Assembly (NCBI GenBank): GCA_007026445.1
Contig: VDMD01000154.1
Span: 1 to 50,383 of the forward strand
Length of the DNA: 50,383 nt
Direction of reading: 5' to 3'
From: Schizophyllum amplum
Taxonomy: Eukaryota; Basidiomycota; Agaricomycetes; Agaricales; Schizophyllaceae
Shown here: piece by piece, positions 22,359 through 32,851 of the stretch
Numbering within the stretch: the first letter of the stretch is position 1
How the letters are laid out: each line of letters starts with the position of its first letter
Program-made: the position numbers and the translations under genes
The notes under the pieces: model-generated
Database searches by the model: none
Told to the model about the DNA's origin: nothing
The model's input: only the letters and a program-made list of their open reading frames with translations

Positions 22359-24149
22359 TTATAGGAAGCCCAGGACGGCGAGACCGGCAGCGACGACAGA
22401 GTAATGAGCCAAGCCAACAACCGACATCGACGCGGAGGCGCCGTTGCCAGCGGTGTCGGACTGACCCGCAGCAGTGGTAGAGTTGTCGACCGACCCGTCG
22501 CCGTTGACGTCCGTGCCGGTGGTGTGGTTGGTATAGGGGAAAGAGGTGTTTTGGTTGGACTCCAGGTACATGTTGGTGGCGGGGATACCCACGCACTGAG
22601 AGATCGACTCAAGCTGGGAGAACGTCAGTGAACGCAAGCGCAGCGAGGTAAATAAACAAACCGTCATGGGGGGATCGTAGTTAAGCGCCGCGGGGAGGTA
22701 GTAGCCGACGTTCATGTCGACACTCTCCTCGTACAAATCGTGGGACAGGACGATGAAGCTGCGTAACAAGATTAGAGATGATTGTGCACGCGGTCGACAG
22801 GCACTTACCCCGTGTCAAGCTCGGTAGCGTTACCAAGGATATTCTGGAACGCCATGTACGACTCCGGCGCACTCACAACACCACCGGCAACCTTCCAGTC
22901 TATATTCGGCACGTAAGTGCCAATTTAGGCGTTGGTCGCGATCCACATACCGTTCGTGTCGAACGACTCGCCATTCGAGCCGCGCGACCAGATGATAGGG
23001 ACCATACCCATGGCAAGGGCAATGGCGCGGACACGGTCATCCATATCACCGTAGGGAGGACGCATCGTCGTCGGGGTAACACCGAGGACGGCCTGGATGG
23101 CCTTGCGGGTCCAGCCGAGCTCAGCAACAACTTGCTCCGTTGTCAGCGAAGTGAGGGGCTGCATACAGAGTGGTCAGCGAGAGTACAGGGTTGCTTGAGG
23201 TGACATACACGGTGAGACCAGGTGTGGACGCTGATATCGTGGCCGCCCATGTACTCCTCGAGCAGGATGCCAGGGCGTTCAATGACACGCGAACCGACGA
23301 CAAAGAACGTCGCCTGGAGCGAGTTCTCATCGAGGTACTTGAGAACCTGGCTGGTAGGGAATGAGCCGATGAGAAGGAAAGGTCAACATGCAGACTAACC
23401 CAGCTGCAATGAAAATCAGCATCACATGATGATAAGTGTAGCAAGGTACGCACTGTACATGGCCGGGCCATCGTCGAAGGACACACCCCAATGCATCTTC
23501 TCGTCGCAAGCCGTAATATCAGTCGCGCGGGTGTAACCGCCGCAAGTCCACCATCCGCGAGCCTCGGCGTCCGCGACAGCGTCAGGGCTGCCAGCGCAAG
23601 TGCCGTCGGTCGTCGAGATGTCGGGAATGGTGAAGCCGTCAAGCTCCTTGAGCCACTGCTTGACCTCATCGGTGTCAGTGGGAGGTACGACGTCCTGCGC
23701 GGGCCATTCGCCTTGCTGGAAGACAACTGGAGATGGCGTCAGCGATGTAACCAGGGTGTGTCGCCTGACAACGCACATGCGGAAGGCAGAGCGGGAGCGC
23801 CCGAGACGGGCGCGGTCGCACCCGGCGAGTAGGTCGTGGTCGGGGCCCAGGTGGTGCCGCTGCTCATGCCAGAGGAGATGGAGACGAGCGCGGGGACATC
23901 GGTCGCGGTGGGGGAGGGGGTGGACGTGAGACCGACGTCGCTGGTCGCCGCGGGCGCCGAGGCGGCGCCGGAGGCAGCCGCGCTGGTCGCCGCGCCCGAG
24001 GACGCTGCGGCCGACGCTGAGGCCGAGCCCGATGCGGTGGCGGAGGCCTCCTGACGCTTGTGGGCTATGTTGGCATGGCGGTTGTTGATGTTTGTGGCAT
24101 TAGTGACGGCGAGGAGGGACAAAAGAGCGGCGAGAGCTTGCAGCTTCAT
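22359..24149 (-). CDS. CDA: Chitin deacetylase, secreted and GPI-anchored
   Basis: Carbohydrate esterase family 4 enzyme that converts chitin to chitosan at the cell surface. Minus-strand exons 24149-23777, 23726-23454, 23403-23400, 23350-23209, 23158-22951, 22899-22809, 22758-22662 and 22613-22359 give 480 aa in frame. Residues 1-18 are a signal peptide (MKLQALAALLSLLAVTNA), followed by a possible Kex2-type KR site and a Ser/Ala/Thr-rich stalk. All five NodB motifs are present: SFDDGPAMY (metal Asp), SVHTWSH (metal His pair), RPPYGD, the D-W pair in FDTNDW, and LSHD. The C-terminus is Ser/Thr-rich and ends in a hydrophobic tail (VVAAGLAVLGFL), as for GPI anchoring. The third exon is only four bases (CTGG), needed to continue MYTGQVLKYLDEN in frame; a rival donor at 23458/23457 would give a slightly different joint. 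Confidence 0.95.
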
Positions 24150-27094
24150 GACGGTAGAGACTGAAAGAAGGAAGGCGCGACGGCCGGAAAAGTTGGTATG
24201 GTAGCGGAAGACGAGGGGAGGAAAACGCTGGACAAACAACACCATACTCCGTATTTATCCCGCTTCTTTATTTGCATCGCGTGGCCGCTCCCCCTGGCAT
24301 TCGCACATCTTTTCATTTCTGCCGGGACGCTCTGCAAAAAGATATAGGACATGCGGAGGGCTTCCTCGAGAACACGCTCAGAGGCTCCCAGTCCGTCTGA
24401 TACTTTTTTTCTTCGCTGGCCCAGGCAGCGCACAGAACGCCCGCCAAGAGGGGCCGGCGTCTGCCAAGGGTTCCGCCTGGGTTCCGCACGGACTTGATGA
24501 ATGGAGCGCGCGTGGCAACGGATTTTGACTGCGGTCGACAAGCGTCTGATCCTTCTCTCCACTTCGCGATCACATGCGCTGTTCTCTGCTTCGTCCATCG
24601 CGAGCGCCTTCCCCGCCCATCGCACCCATCGACGAGCAGCAAACATTGCCAGCGCTGCCTCCGAGTCAGGTCTCGCGGCGCGCGCTCAGGGCGGCTGCCG
24701 GGACCTGACGATCCATCAAAAGTGGTCTCCCCTCGGTACCGGAGAACCCAGGTCCCAGCAACACGTTGCTCCGTCTCCAACCATCGCTGCACGTCGTGGG
24801 CGCGCGCACCACGCGACGCAGTCTGCACGGCGGAATTTCCCCTCGCGAACCCGCCTCAGTGCTTCCCTCCAGTCGAGCTCACCTCTCCCGTCCACGCCTC
24901 CTCTTCCGTTTGCGCCTCTTCTTCTCAGCCAAGCAGTTCAAATGTGGCGACCCCCCGTGGGCCGTTTGTCTTCAGCTAATAAAAGCCATCCGCCTCCGGA
25001 GAATATCATCCACGTCCAGAAAAAGCCCTCTTCGAGTCCATTTTTGTATCATCCTGCTGAACATTCTCCATTCGTAAGTATACATACAAGCCACGTATAC
25101 CCGTATTTGTACCCGTGGGTGCCGCCCATAGATAAATACAGGGAATGACCGTCGCCAAGCATCGGATTCCTGCGTCCCCTGCACTTGGTCAAACGGCCAA
25201 GCTGACACCGTAGCTCATTCTCACAGTGACTTTCCCCATCCCTTCGTCTCAGACGCCGTAAGCTCAAATTGCTTACCGCACCTTTCCTGGCAGTGGAATG
25301 CAGTATGCTACCTGTGCACCCCTCGCTCCTTGGCGGGACAGTCCAAGTCCTCGGCCTCCAGCCTTGGCAGCGTGACCGGCTCGTTGCAGCGGGCGAGGAC
25401 TCGGCGCGCTTCGAGACTCGAACTTGACTTTCAGTCCCTTTTCAACGTTGGGAGTCCCATTGTGGGTGCCACTGGGACTCGGAGTTACATAAGTAACAGT
25501 CACACTTCGCAGCCGGATGTCAGGGGAAAGTCATGTGATCCTGAGAGGTTCGACTTCAAAAGGTCGCCGTACGCACTGCTCTGTTTCCTGCCACCGAGTC
25601 TTCGAAATCTTACGCGTGCAACGGGCCGATGTGCAGATTCAAACTTCACACGTAGCTTGTGAATCTATAGTGGCCCAGCATCGCGTATTTCGATAAGTAC
25701 TGTATGTCTTGCCGACGCAACGATATATACGCACATACAGGACACGAAGGAGGAAACGATGACAAGAGCGAAGAAGAGAATAAATCCGACGCAGTACTCT
25801 CTTGCGAGGACGTGGAAGAAGGAATTAAGTCAGGAGGAATGAAACAGGAATTGAGCAGAGTAGGCAGCTTAACCTAATTATCGTAGAGGGGCCAAGTTGA
25901 CCGTGGTGCGAGGCGCCAATAAGCCCAGTATCGGTAGCGTAGCCTGCGCGATGACGGCAGATCGTCCAACGGGCACGCATACTCACCAAGGACTGCATAC
26001 CCACTGAGGACGGACATTCACGAGTGGACGAACCCTGCAAGTCGTCGTCATCCATGACGTGCGGAAGAGTAGGGTGGTTGCCCAGACCAGGTGAGCGGCA
26101 AAGAGCGCGTGGAGAGGTGAAGCGCGTGAACAGTCGACGTGCGGGCATGTTCCGGCTGGTGCAATACAGAAGTGGAGGATGGGTTGACTTGACCTCGAGG
26201 TGTGGAATAAGCATGGACGTCGGTAGCGTGGCGGCACTGTCTGAACGAGGCGTGCTGTTCTAGCATGGAAGCGAGATGAACACGATCTCTGATGGCTGTA
26301 TCGGAGGTGGTCAATGACGGCCTGGAGACGGCCTCATGCAGGTCGTCCGACTGCGAAATGAGCATGGAAGAAGACGAGCATAAATTCAACATACAACACG
26401 TGACCGTTCGAGAATGTTTACCGTGCAGTGACTCTGAGGGAATGACGCTATCGTCACCGACGCGTCCCGGGGCCCGAGGGACTCGATGTCATGGTGGGCA
26501 GTGGGCTTGGGGTGGGCCATTTTTCTGGTAGTACAGCGAGTCCAAAGGCGGCCGCGGAAGTCGCACAAGATGCCATAGTATAGACACAAGTCATGCCAAT
26601 GCGCTCCAGCGCCAGGGCAGCCATTTGATCTAGCTTGTGAGGGTGGACGATGACATAGTCCGCATCGGGCACCGAGGGAATGACACCGCGGGGGCAACAT
26701 CGCTGGTAACGCGTGCGCAATCGATGGGAGGGATTGCAGCAGCGTCGAGACCTGTTCCGGGAGCGAGTCCGAGAAGTGCCGGGGCCTGCGATAGAGACGC
26801 GAAAGGCAGCCGATAAGATGCTGGATGTCGCAGGCAGCGAGGCGACGGCGCACGGGCGGGGACGAGGACTGGAACGTTCTCGGGATGACGGTTCGGGACG
26901 AGGAGGACGAGTGGCAAACGCGGCATCGGGCGCGCGCATTCGGCCGATCACCGTCACTCTCACCAAACACCACCATCTCCTCCTCCTCGAACCGCCGGCA
27001 AAGTCTCCCGCGCCGTCGTGCCCCGTCCTCGACGACGGCAGCAACGACGACGAGCATAATATAAACATCGTCCAGAGGACTCCCGCCGCCGCCG
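24150..27094. other. Long gene-poor region between divergent chitin deacetylase and RhoGEF genes
   Basis: 2.9 kb with no gene I can support. The ends must contain the promoters of the chitin deacetylase (minus) and of the Rho exchange factor (plus). Several overlapping open frames exist on both strands around 24.5-25.1 kb and 26.4-27.1 kb, but they are compositional: arginine/serine/alanine-rich, without splice logic or family resemblance. A TATAAA at 27060-27065 is only 30 bp from the annotated start of the RhoGEF, so it is probably not its TATA box unless translation starts downstream. Confidence 0.45.
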
Positions 27095-30000
27095 ATGATG
27101 GACAAGCCAGCCAGCCCGATGGGCCCCAGACAACCGCCCGACCGCAGCCGCGCCGCCGCCTACGAGAGCATCTTCGGCCGCCCGTCTGCGGTCCACCACC
27201 AGCCTTCTCCGCCGCCACCGCCGCCGCCGTCGTCGGGCGCGGCGAGCATGTACCGCCAGCCCGCGTATGGCAACTACTACCACGCCCCGTCGCCGTTCCT
27301 CCAGCCCACCCCCGGCCCTCCCCCGCCAAGCGCATACGCAAGAGCCCGCTCGCTCTCCGGCCACCCGGGCATCATCGTCCCGCGCTCGCCTGAGCGCATG
27401 CCTGCAGGCGACCCCGCATATCCCGGCCTCACGCCCGCTCAGGCGTACCAGGCCCAGATCTATCAGAGCACCCCGTCCCTCCCCCCGCCCCAGCTGCCTA
27501 CGATACCATCTCCGCCTCATCTCCCCGCACTGCCCGCGCTCAGCGACGCCGACGACCGCGTCAGTGTTGCTGACAGCGACCCGAGCGAGCTTCCGTGGCG
27601 GCTGCATGTCGACACAGCCGCCGCACAAGCAGGGCCTCCATCCGTGCGCTCCTCAATCGTCTCTGCCTCGCCGTCCGGCTCTGACACGATGCTCGGCGAC
27701 CCGTCGGGCTCGTCATCGCGCCGGTCGTCAGACTCCACGCGGACCATGCCGCGCCTCAATGGCCCGCGCCGAGAGCGGTCCGCCCAGGAGCGGTCGATGT
27801 CCATGTCCGCAGCGTCAAACAACATGCGATCTGTCTTCGAGACCATACACGCCAACACGGCCACCGCTGCCGCTTCCGCCAAGCGCCCCAAGTCCCCCAA
27901 TCACAAACGCAAAACGCCCATCGTCTACCCCGCCCTCCTCTCGCGCGTGGCAGAGGCCTTCCGCGACCGCATCGCGCTCTCCGATCGACTCAAGGATGGC
28001 CTCACGTACAAGAACGCGTTCGACGGGCGGGAAGCGGTGGACAAGATCGCGTACATCATCAAGACCACGGATCGCACGCTCGCACTCCTCCTCGGCCGCG
28101 CACTGGACTCGCAAAAATTCTTCCACGACGTCACATACGATCATCGACTGCGCGACTCGCCTCATGAGCTCTACCAGTTCCGCACGACCCTCCCAAGTCC
28201 ATTCGTGTCCGGCGAAACAGTGCAAGCTCCGCCGCCAGAAGAAGAGGACGCCGACGAGTCACCTTTGCCATCAGGCGTGTTCACGCTACTCACGGATTGT
28301 TATAGCCCAACCTGCTCTCGAGATGCGCTCTGCTACTCGATTGTCTGCCCTCGAAGATTAGAGCAGCAGGCCCGTCTGACTAAACAGCAGCAGCACCAAC
28401 AGGACCACCCGTCATCCGAGGCATTGCACCTCAAGATCGACAAGGCGAAGGAGATGGACGACGAGGCCGAGAAGCAGGATCGCGACGAAGCAGACGCGCT
28501 TGGCGAGGCCACACTTTGGATACACACAGTGCCCAAGGAGATCGTCGACTCTGTCTCGGACAAGGAGAAGAGGCGACAGGAGGCCATTAATGAGGTCATC
28601 TATACGGAGCGAGACTTTGTGCGGGACATGGAGTACTTGCGGGATGTGCGCATGCCCACCATTGCAGCCGTTACCTTTGCTGACCCGTGCTGCAGTTCTG
28701 GATCAAGCGCCTGCAGGACTCCGACGTCATCCCTCCCGAGCGGCGGACGCAGTTCCTCGAGCAGGTCTTTTGGAACGTGTTCGACATTATCGCGGTCAAC
28801 ACGCGCCTGCGCGACGCGCTCACGAAGCGCCAGAAGTCGTACGCCGTCGTCGAGAAGATATCCGACATCTTTTTGGACGCGGTACCGCACTTTGGCCCGT
28901 TCATCTCGTATGGCGCGCACCAGATGTACGGGAAGTACGAGTTTGAGAAGGAGAAGAGCTCGAACCCCGACTTTGCGCAGTTTGTGGAGACGACGGAGCG
29001 GCTGCCCGAGTCGCGCAAGCTGGAGCTCAACGCGTACTTGACGAAGCCGACCACGCGTCTTGCTCGGTATCCGCTACTGTTGGGCGCTGTGCTCAAGCAG
29101 ACACCGCCCGACTCGCCCGATGCGGAGACTTTGCCGAAGGTCATTGAGATGGTCCGCGGCTTCCTCAAGCGCGTCAACGAGGAGAGTGGCAAGACGGAGA
29201 ACCGCTTTAACCTGATACAGCTCGATCAGCAGCTCATTTTCAAGCCTGGCGAGGAGGTGAACTTGCGGCTCAAGGACGAGGGGCGCGAGCTCGTGTACAA
29301 GGGCAACCTGGCGCGACGCGGAGGCGAGAGCGGCGACCTGATCGTGTGGCTGTTCGACCATGCGGTCGTATTCGCAAAGTCCAGCAAGGCGAAGGGGCAC
29401 GGTGAGACGTTCAAGGTCTACCGAAGAGTACGTGGCAATGGTCCTGCATTTACTGCACCTCTGATGAATTGAGTAGCCAATCCCTCTGGAACTGCTAGCG
29501 GTCTCCGCTTCGGCGGACGATATGTCGACGTACAGCAAGAAGAAGGGGCTTACCCGACGAGGCTCATTTGGCTCAATCAGCACCGCTCACAACCCCCTGT
29601 CCCTCGTCACTCCCGCGTCCACGCTGGGTCATTCCGCCACCAATCTCACCCTTGACGGCTCCCCCGACTCTGCGGCCGTTGACTCGCCAGCGACGCTGGA
29701 TGGCGGCTTATCAACCATCACACACAAGACCTCTACCCTGCCCGCCATACCCACGTTCACACCCACAGACAAGGACAAGGCCGCATACTGGATCTCCTTC
29801 ACCCATCTCGGCCGCAAGGCCTACAACCTGACGCTCTACGCGCCGACGCAAGTCGCGCACAGGAAATGGGTCGAGGCTATCGTGAAGCAACAGACCGCGA
29901 TGCGCGAGCGGAGTCGCTTCTTCGAAATGCATGTCATCAGCGAGGGCTTTTTCTCGAGTGGGCGGGCGGACACTGTGCCGCACTCCGGGCCGTCTCATCT

Positions 30001-31476
30001 TACGCGACCGAGTCAGTCGCGCTCAAACGGAGTGAGCACGACTGCAGCGCGGATGGGGCCGAGCGGTGCAGGGTGGGGTGGCGGGCGCGTCAATTGTGCG
30101 GCCCCCTTCGCTGGTGGGCGGCGCATCGTGTATGGCACGGACGATGGAGTGTACATGAGTGACCTGCGCGAGGCCGGTCGTGAACCGCAGAAGGTCGTCG
30201 CCTTGCTCGATGTTGGGCAGGTAGATGTCCTGGAGGACTACCAGCTGCTGATAGTGTTGTCGGGTATGTACAAAGGTATCGTCGTCTGACAAGGACAAGA
30301 CTGACGGTCTTTCTTCAGAGCGACAAGTGATCACCTTCCCGCTGGATGCCCTTGACCCGATCGACCCTATGGCGCCACTCAAGCGCGCAAAGCGCATATC
30401 ATCCCACACGTCCTTCTTCAAGGCTGGCTTCTGTCTTGGACGGGTATTGGTCTGTATCGTGAAGAGCTCCCAACTGTCAAGTACGTTCAAGACGCTGGAG
30501 CCTATCGACCAGAGCATCCGCGGACGGGCGAAGCCGACCTTTAGGAAGCTGTTGCAGGGTGGCAATGACACGCTCAAGCTCTTCAGAGTGCGTATAGTGC
30601 ATTTGGCCACATACTGCCAAGATATTGACGCCCTCGCAGGAGTTCTACATCCCAGTCGAGTCGACTTCAATACATTACCTGAAGACGAAGATGTGCGTCG
30701 GCTGTTCGCGCGGCTTCGAGATCGTCGACTTGGAGACCTTGGATACGCAAGGCCTGCTCGATCCCAACGACGAGAGCTTGGAGTTCGTCCATAGCAAGAC
30801 GAATCTGCGGCCCATGGCGATCTACAGGATACAGAATGAGTTCTTGCTTTGCTACGATGGTGGGTGGCGTCCTTTCCGTATTCAGGGCCGTTGCTGATGT
30901 GGGCACCAACAGAGTTCGCATTCTATGTGAACAAGACTGGGAGGAGATCGCGCAAGGACTTCATGGTATTCTGGGAAGGCAATCCGACAGGCTTTGGTGC
31001 GTTGGCATAGTCCTATTTGTGGCGCATGACTGATTATTTCGCCAGCCCTTCACGAGCCCTATGTTCTTGCCTTTGAGCCCAGCTTCGTCGAGATACGCCA
31101 CATCGAGACAGGGCATATGTCTCAAGTTATCCAGGGCAACAACCTTCGCTTGCTCTTCGCGGACACGCCGCCCTCGGTGCAGAACGGCGGCAGTATGTAT
31201 TATAACGCAAATCCCTATCAGGCCCAAGGGCACCCCGGCTTCGACTACAACCCGTACGCAAACCCTGGCTACGGATACCCGCAACGGCCACCAGCGCAGC
31301 CATACGTGCAACAATATCCGTCACCTAATCCGTACATGCGCAACGTGCAGGGTGTGGGCCGAGACGAGATATTGCTGGTCTCGGACGACAAGGTGCTCGC
31401 CCTACGTCCGGTGCAGCCCCCAGCTGGGCAAGCGTTCATCTCTGATACGGCTTCCGTACGATCCATGCCGAGATAG
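27095..31476 (+). CDS. ROM2: Rho1 guanine nucleotide exchange factor (DEP-DH-PH-CNH), ROM1/ROM2 type
   Basis: Activates the GTPase Rho1 at sites of polarised growth, upstream of glucan synthase and the Pkc1 cell-integrity pathway. Exons 27095-28645, 28696-29427, 29477-30263, 30319-30587, 30640-30859, 30913-30996 and 31046-31476 give about 1,357 aa without a break. Domain order: disordered Pro-rich N-terminus (about 1-270, with an eight-proline run); DEP (about 276-365, YPALLSRVAEAFRDRIALSD); RhoGEF/DH (about 490-690, RRQEAINEVIYTERDFVRDM and LNAYLTKPTTRLARYPLLL, the conserved last helix); PH (about 710-900, split by a low-complexity insert, YWISFTHLGRKAYNLTLYAP); CNH (about 965-1280, GGRRIVYGTDDGVYMSDLRE to FALHEPYVLAFEPSFVEIRH). 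A Tyr/Asn/Pro-rich tail follows. Two ATGs open the frame (27095 and 27098). It lies convergent to the RING-PH-vWA gene. Confidence 0.95.
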
Positions 31477-32851
31477 TACGGCGGGGTACCGTGCGCCGGT
31501 CTTCGCTGTTTTGTACATATCGCGTCGACAGCTTTCGTTTCTCTCACTCACGACCTTCCTCTTACTTTATCACCTTCCCTCGCATCGCACTACCTAACTT
31601 ATACCTTTCTGCCCGCTAGAGCGCCGGCGGCGTCTCTGCCCGCGCGAGCTCATTTGCGTTCTCGTGCTACTCACGATCTCGTCATCACTGCCCTGTCAGT
31701 TCTCTATCTTTCGTCTCTGCATAGTACGTACTAAGTAGCATAGTCTCCCTCATTGTTGTGATATATACTCAATGACTTTCCGCCCTCCTTGTCACAGCGA
31801 CCAAAGCATATGAGCAACTCAGAGCATAGCTCATTCCAGGCCACGTGATGGATCGTTGAAAACGAGTTGGAGATTTGTCGAACACGGTCATCCCCGATGG
31901 CACCGTCCTGTGTCCGCACGCTTCGTCGCACGAGGCGCCGTCGCCGGACGCCGGGCTACACGCAAGGACCGCAGCAGCTGGCCAACGATTTGATGTGCCT
32001 ACTAGTCCTAGTACTAGGCTGGTGTGGTGGAGGTTTGTACAGCTAGCGAAGGTGCTGTATAGCACCAAAGCGCGGAGAAGTATGCGCGGTAGTCCCGAAA
32101 TTGAGCAGTTGTCCCTCTCATCCCATGGCTATATCGCATATGACTACTTTGACTTTTCATGGTTCCTCTAACGTCGGCCGTGCACGGGAGATATATCTCC
32201 CGTTATGTAGATTCCTCTTCGCCCCGCGGGCCGCCGCGTGCATGGTTGGCAGACGTTCAGCGTTGGTTACACACTGGTTACACATGTAATAGTCGTGGAC
32301 TTGTTTTTGAGAGCTCTTAGGGTACAAAGTGATTTATACTTAAAGGTTATCAACTTGCAAATTCTGACGCCTGACTGAAGGAGGGTGAAATGCTACAGCG
32401 TCACCACAGGTGCTCAGAGTTCGTCATATATACATCTAGTAAACGGGGGATACGCAGAGGACGAACACTGAGCTGTATCATGTCACAACTGGGCGCGCAC
32501 GGCGACAGCGGCCACATCAGTGCATACAGAAATTACGGCTGGGGTTGACAGTATAGAGGGTCGAACAAGTCAAACAAGACAAACAGGTCGAAGGGGATAG
32601 GACATGTCAGAGCGACGACACAGGTCGTAAAGAGGAGACGCAGAGAACGAGCGTGGGCTTCAAGCCAACTGTGATGGTATGTATCCAACAAGAAAACCAA
32701 CCGGTTGTAAGTACACGAGAGAAGAACCTATAAGATAAGAGAAATATCAGACACGAGGGATGAATGCAACAGCGGAGGATTCAGAAGACAGAGGCAGGTT
32801 AGCGAATGTATGAAGGGACCAGAATATGGGTGGCTGAGTATATTGAACCGC
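31477..32851. other. Convergent intergenic region with a 20-bp palindrome
   Basis: 1.4 kb between the 3' ends of the RhoGEF and the RING-PH-vWA gene. A pyrimidine-rich 3' UTR follows the RhoGEF stop. A perfect palindrome is at 32184-32203. No coding sequence recognised. Confidence 0.45.
32184..32203. repeat. Perfect 20-bp palindrome
   Basis: ACGGGAGATATATCTCCCGT is its own reverse complement with no spacer. Located about 650 bp from the 3' end of the RING-PH-vWA gene, in otherwise featureless sequence. Confidence 0.95.

Noticed and set aside
24494..25148. Two overlapping plus-strand open frames of about 160 and 215 codons
   Set aside because: Low-complexity Arg/Ser/Ala/Pro content, no introns that extend them and no family similarity; compositional.
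26386..27341. Long minus-strand open frames of 239 and 295 codons before the RhoGEF
   Set aside because: They overlap each other and the RhoGEF N-terminus and are rich in Arg/Gly/Ser, typical of GC-driven antisense openness.
27267..28361. 364-codon plus-strand frame inside the RhoGEF
   Set aside because: Out-of-frame reading of the first RhoGEF exon, whose own frame carries the DEP domain.
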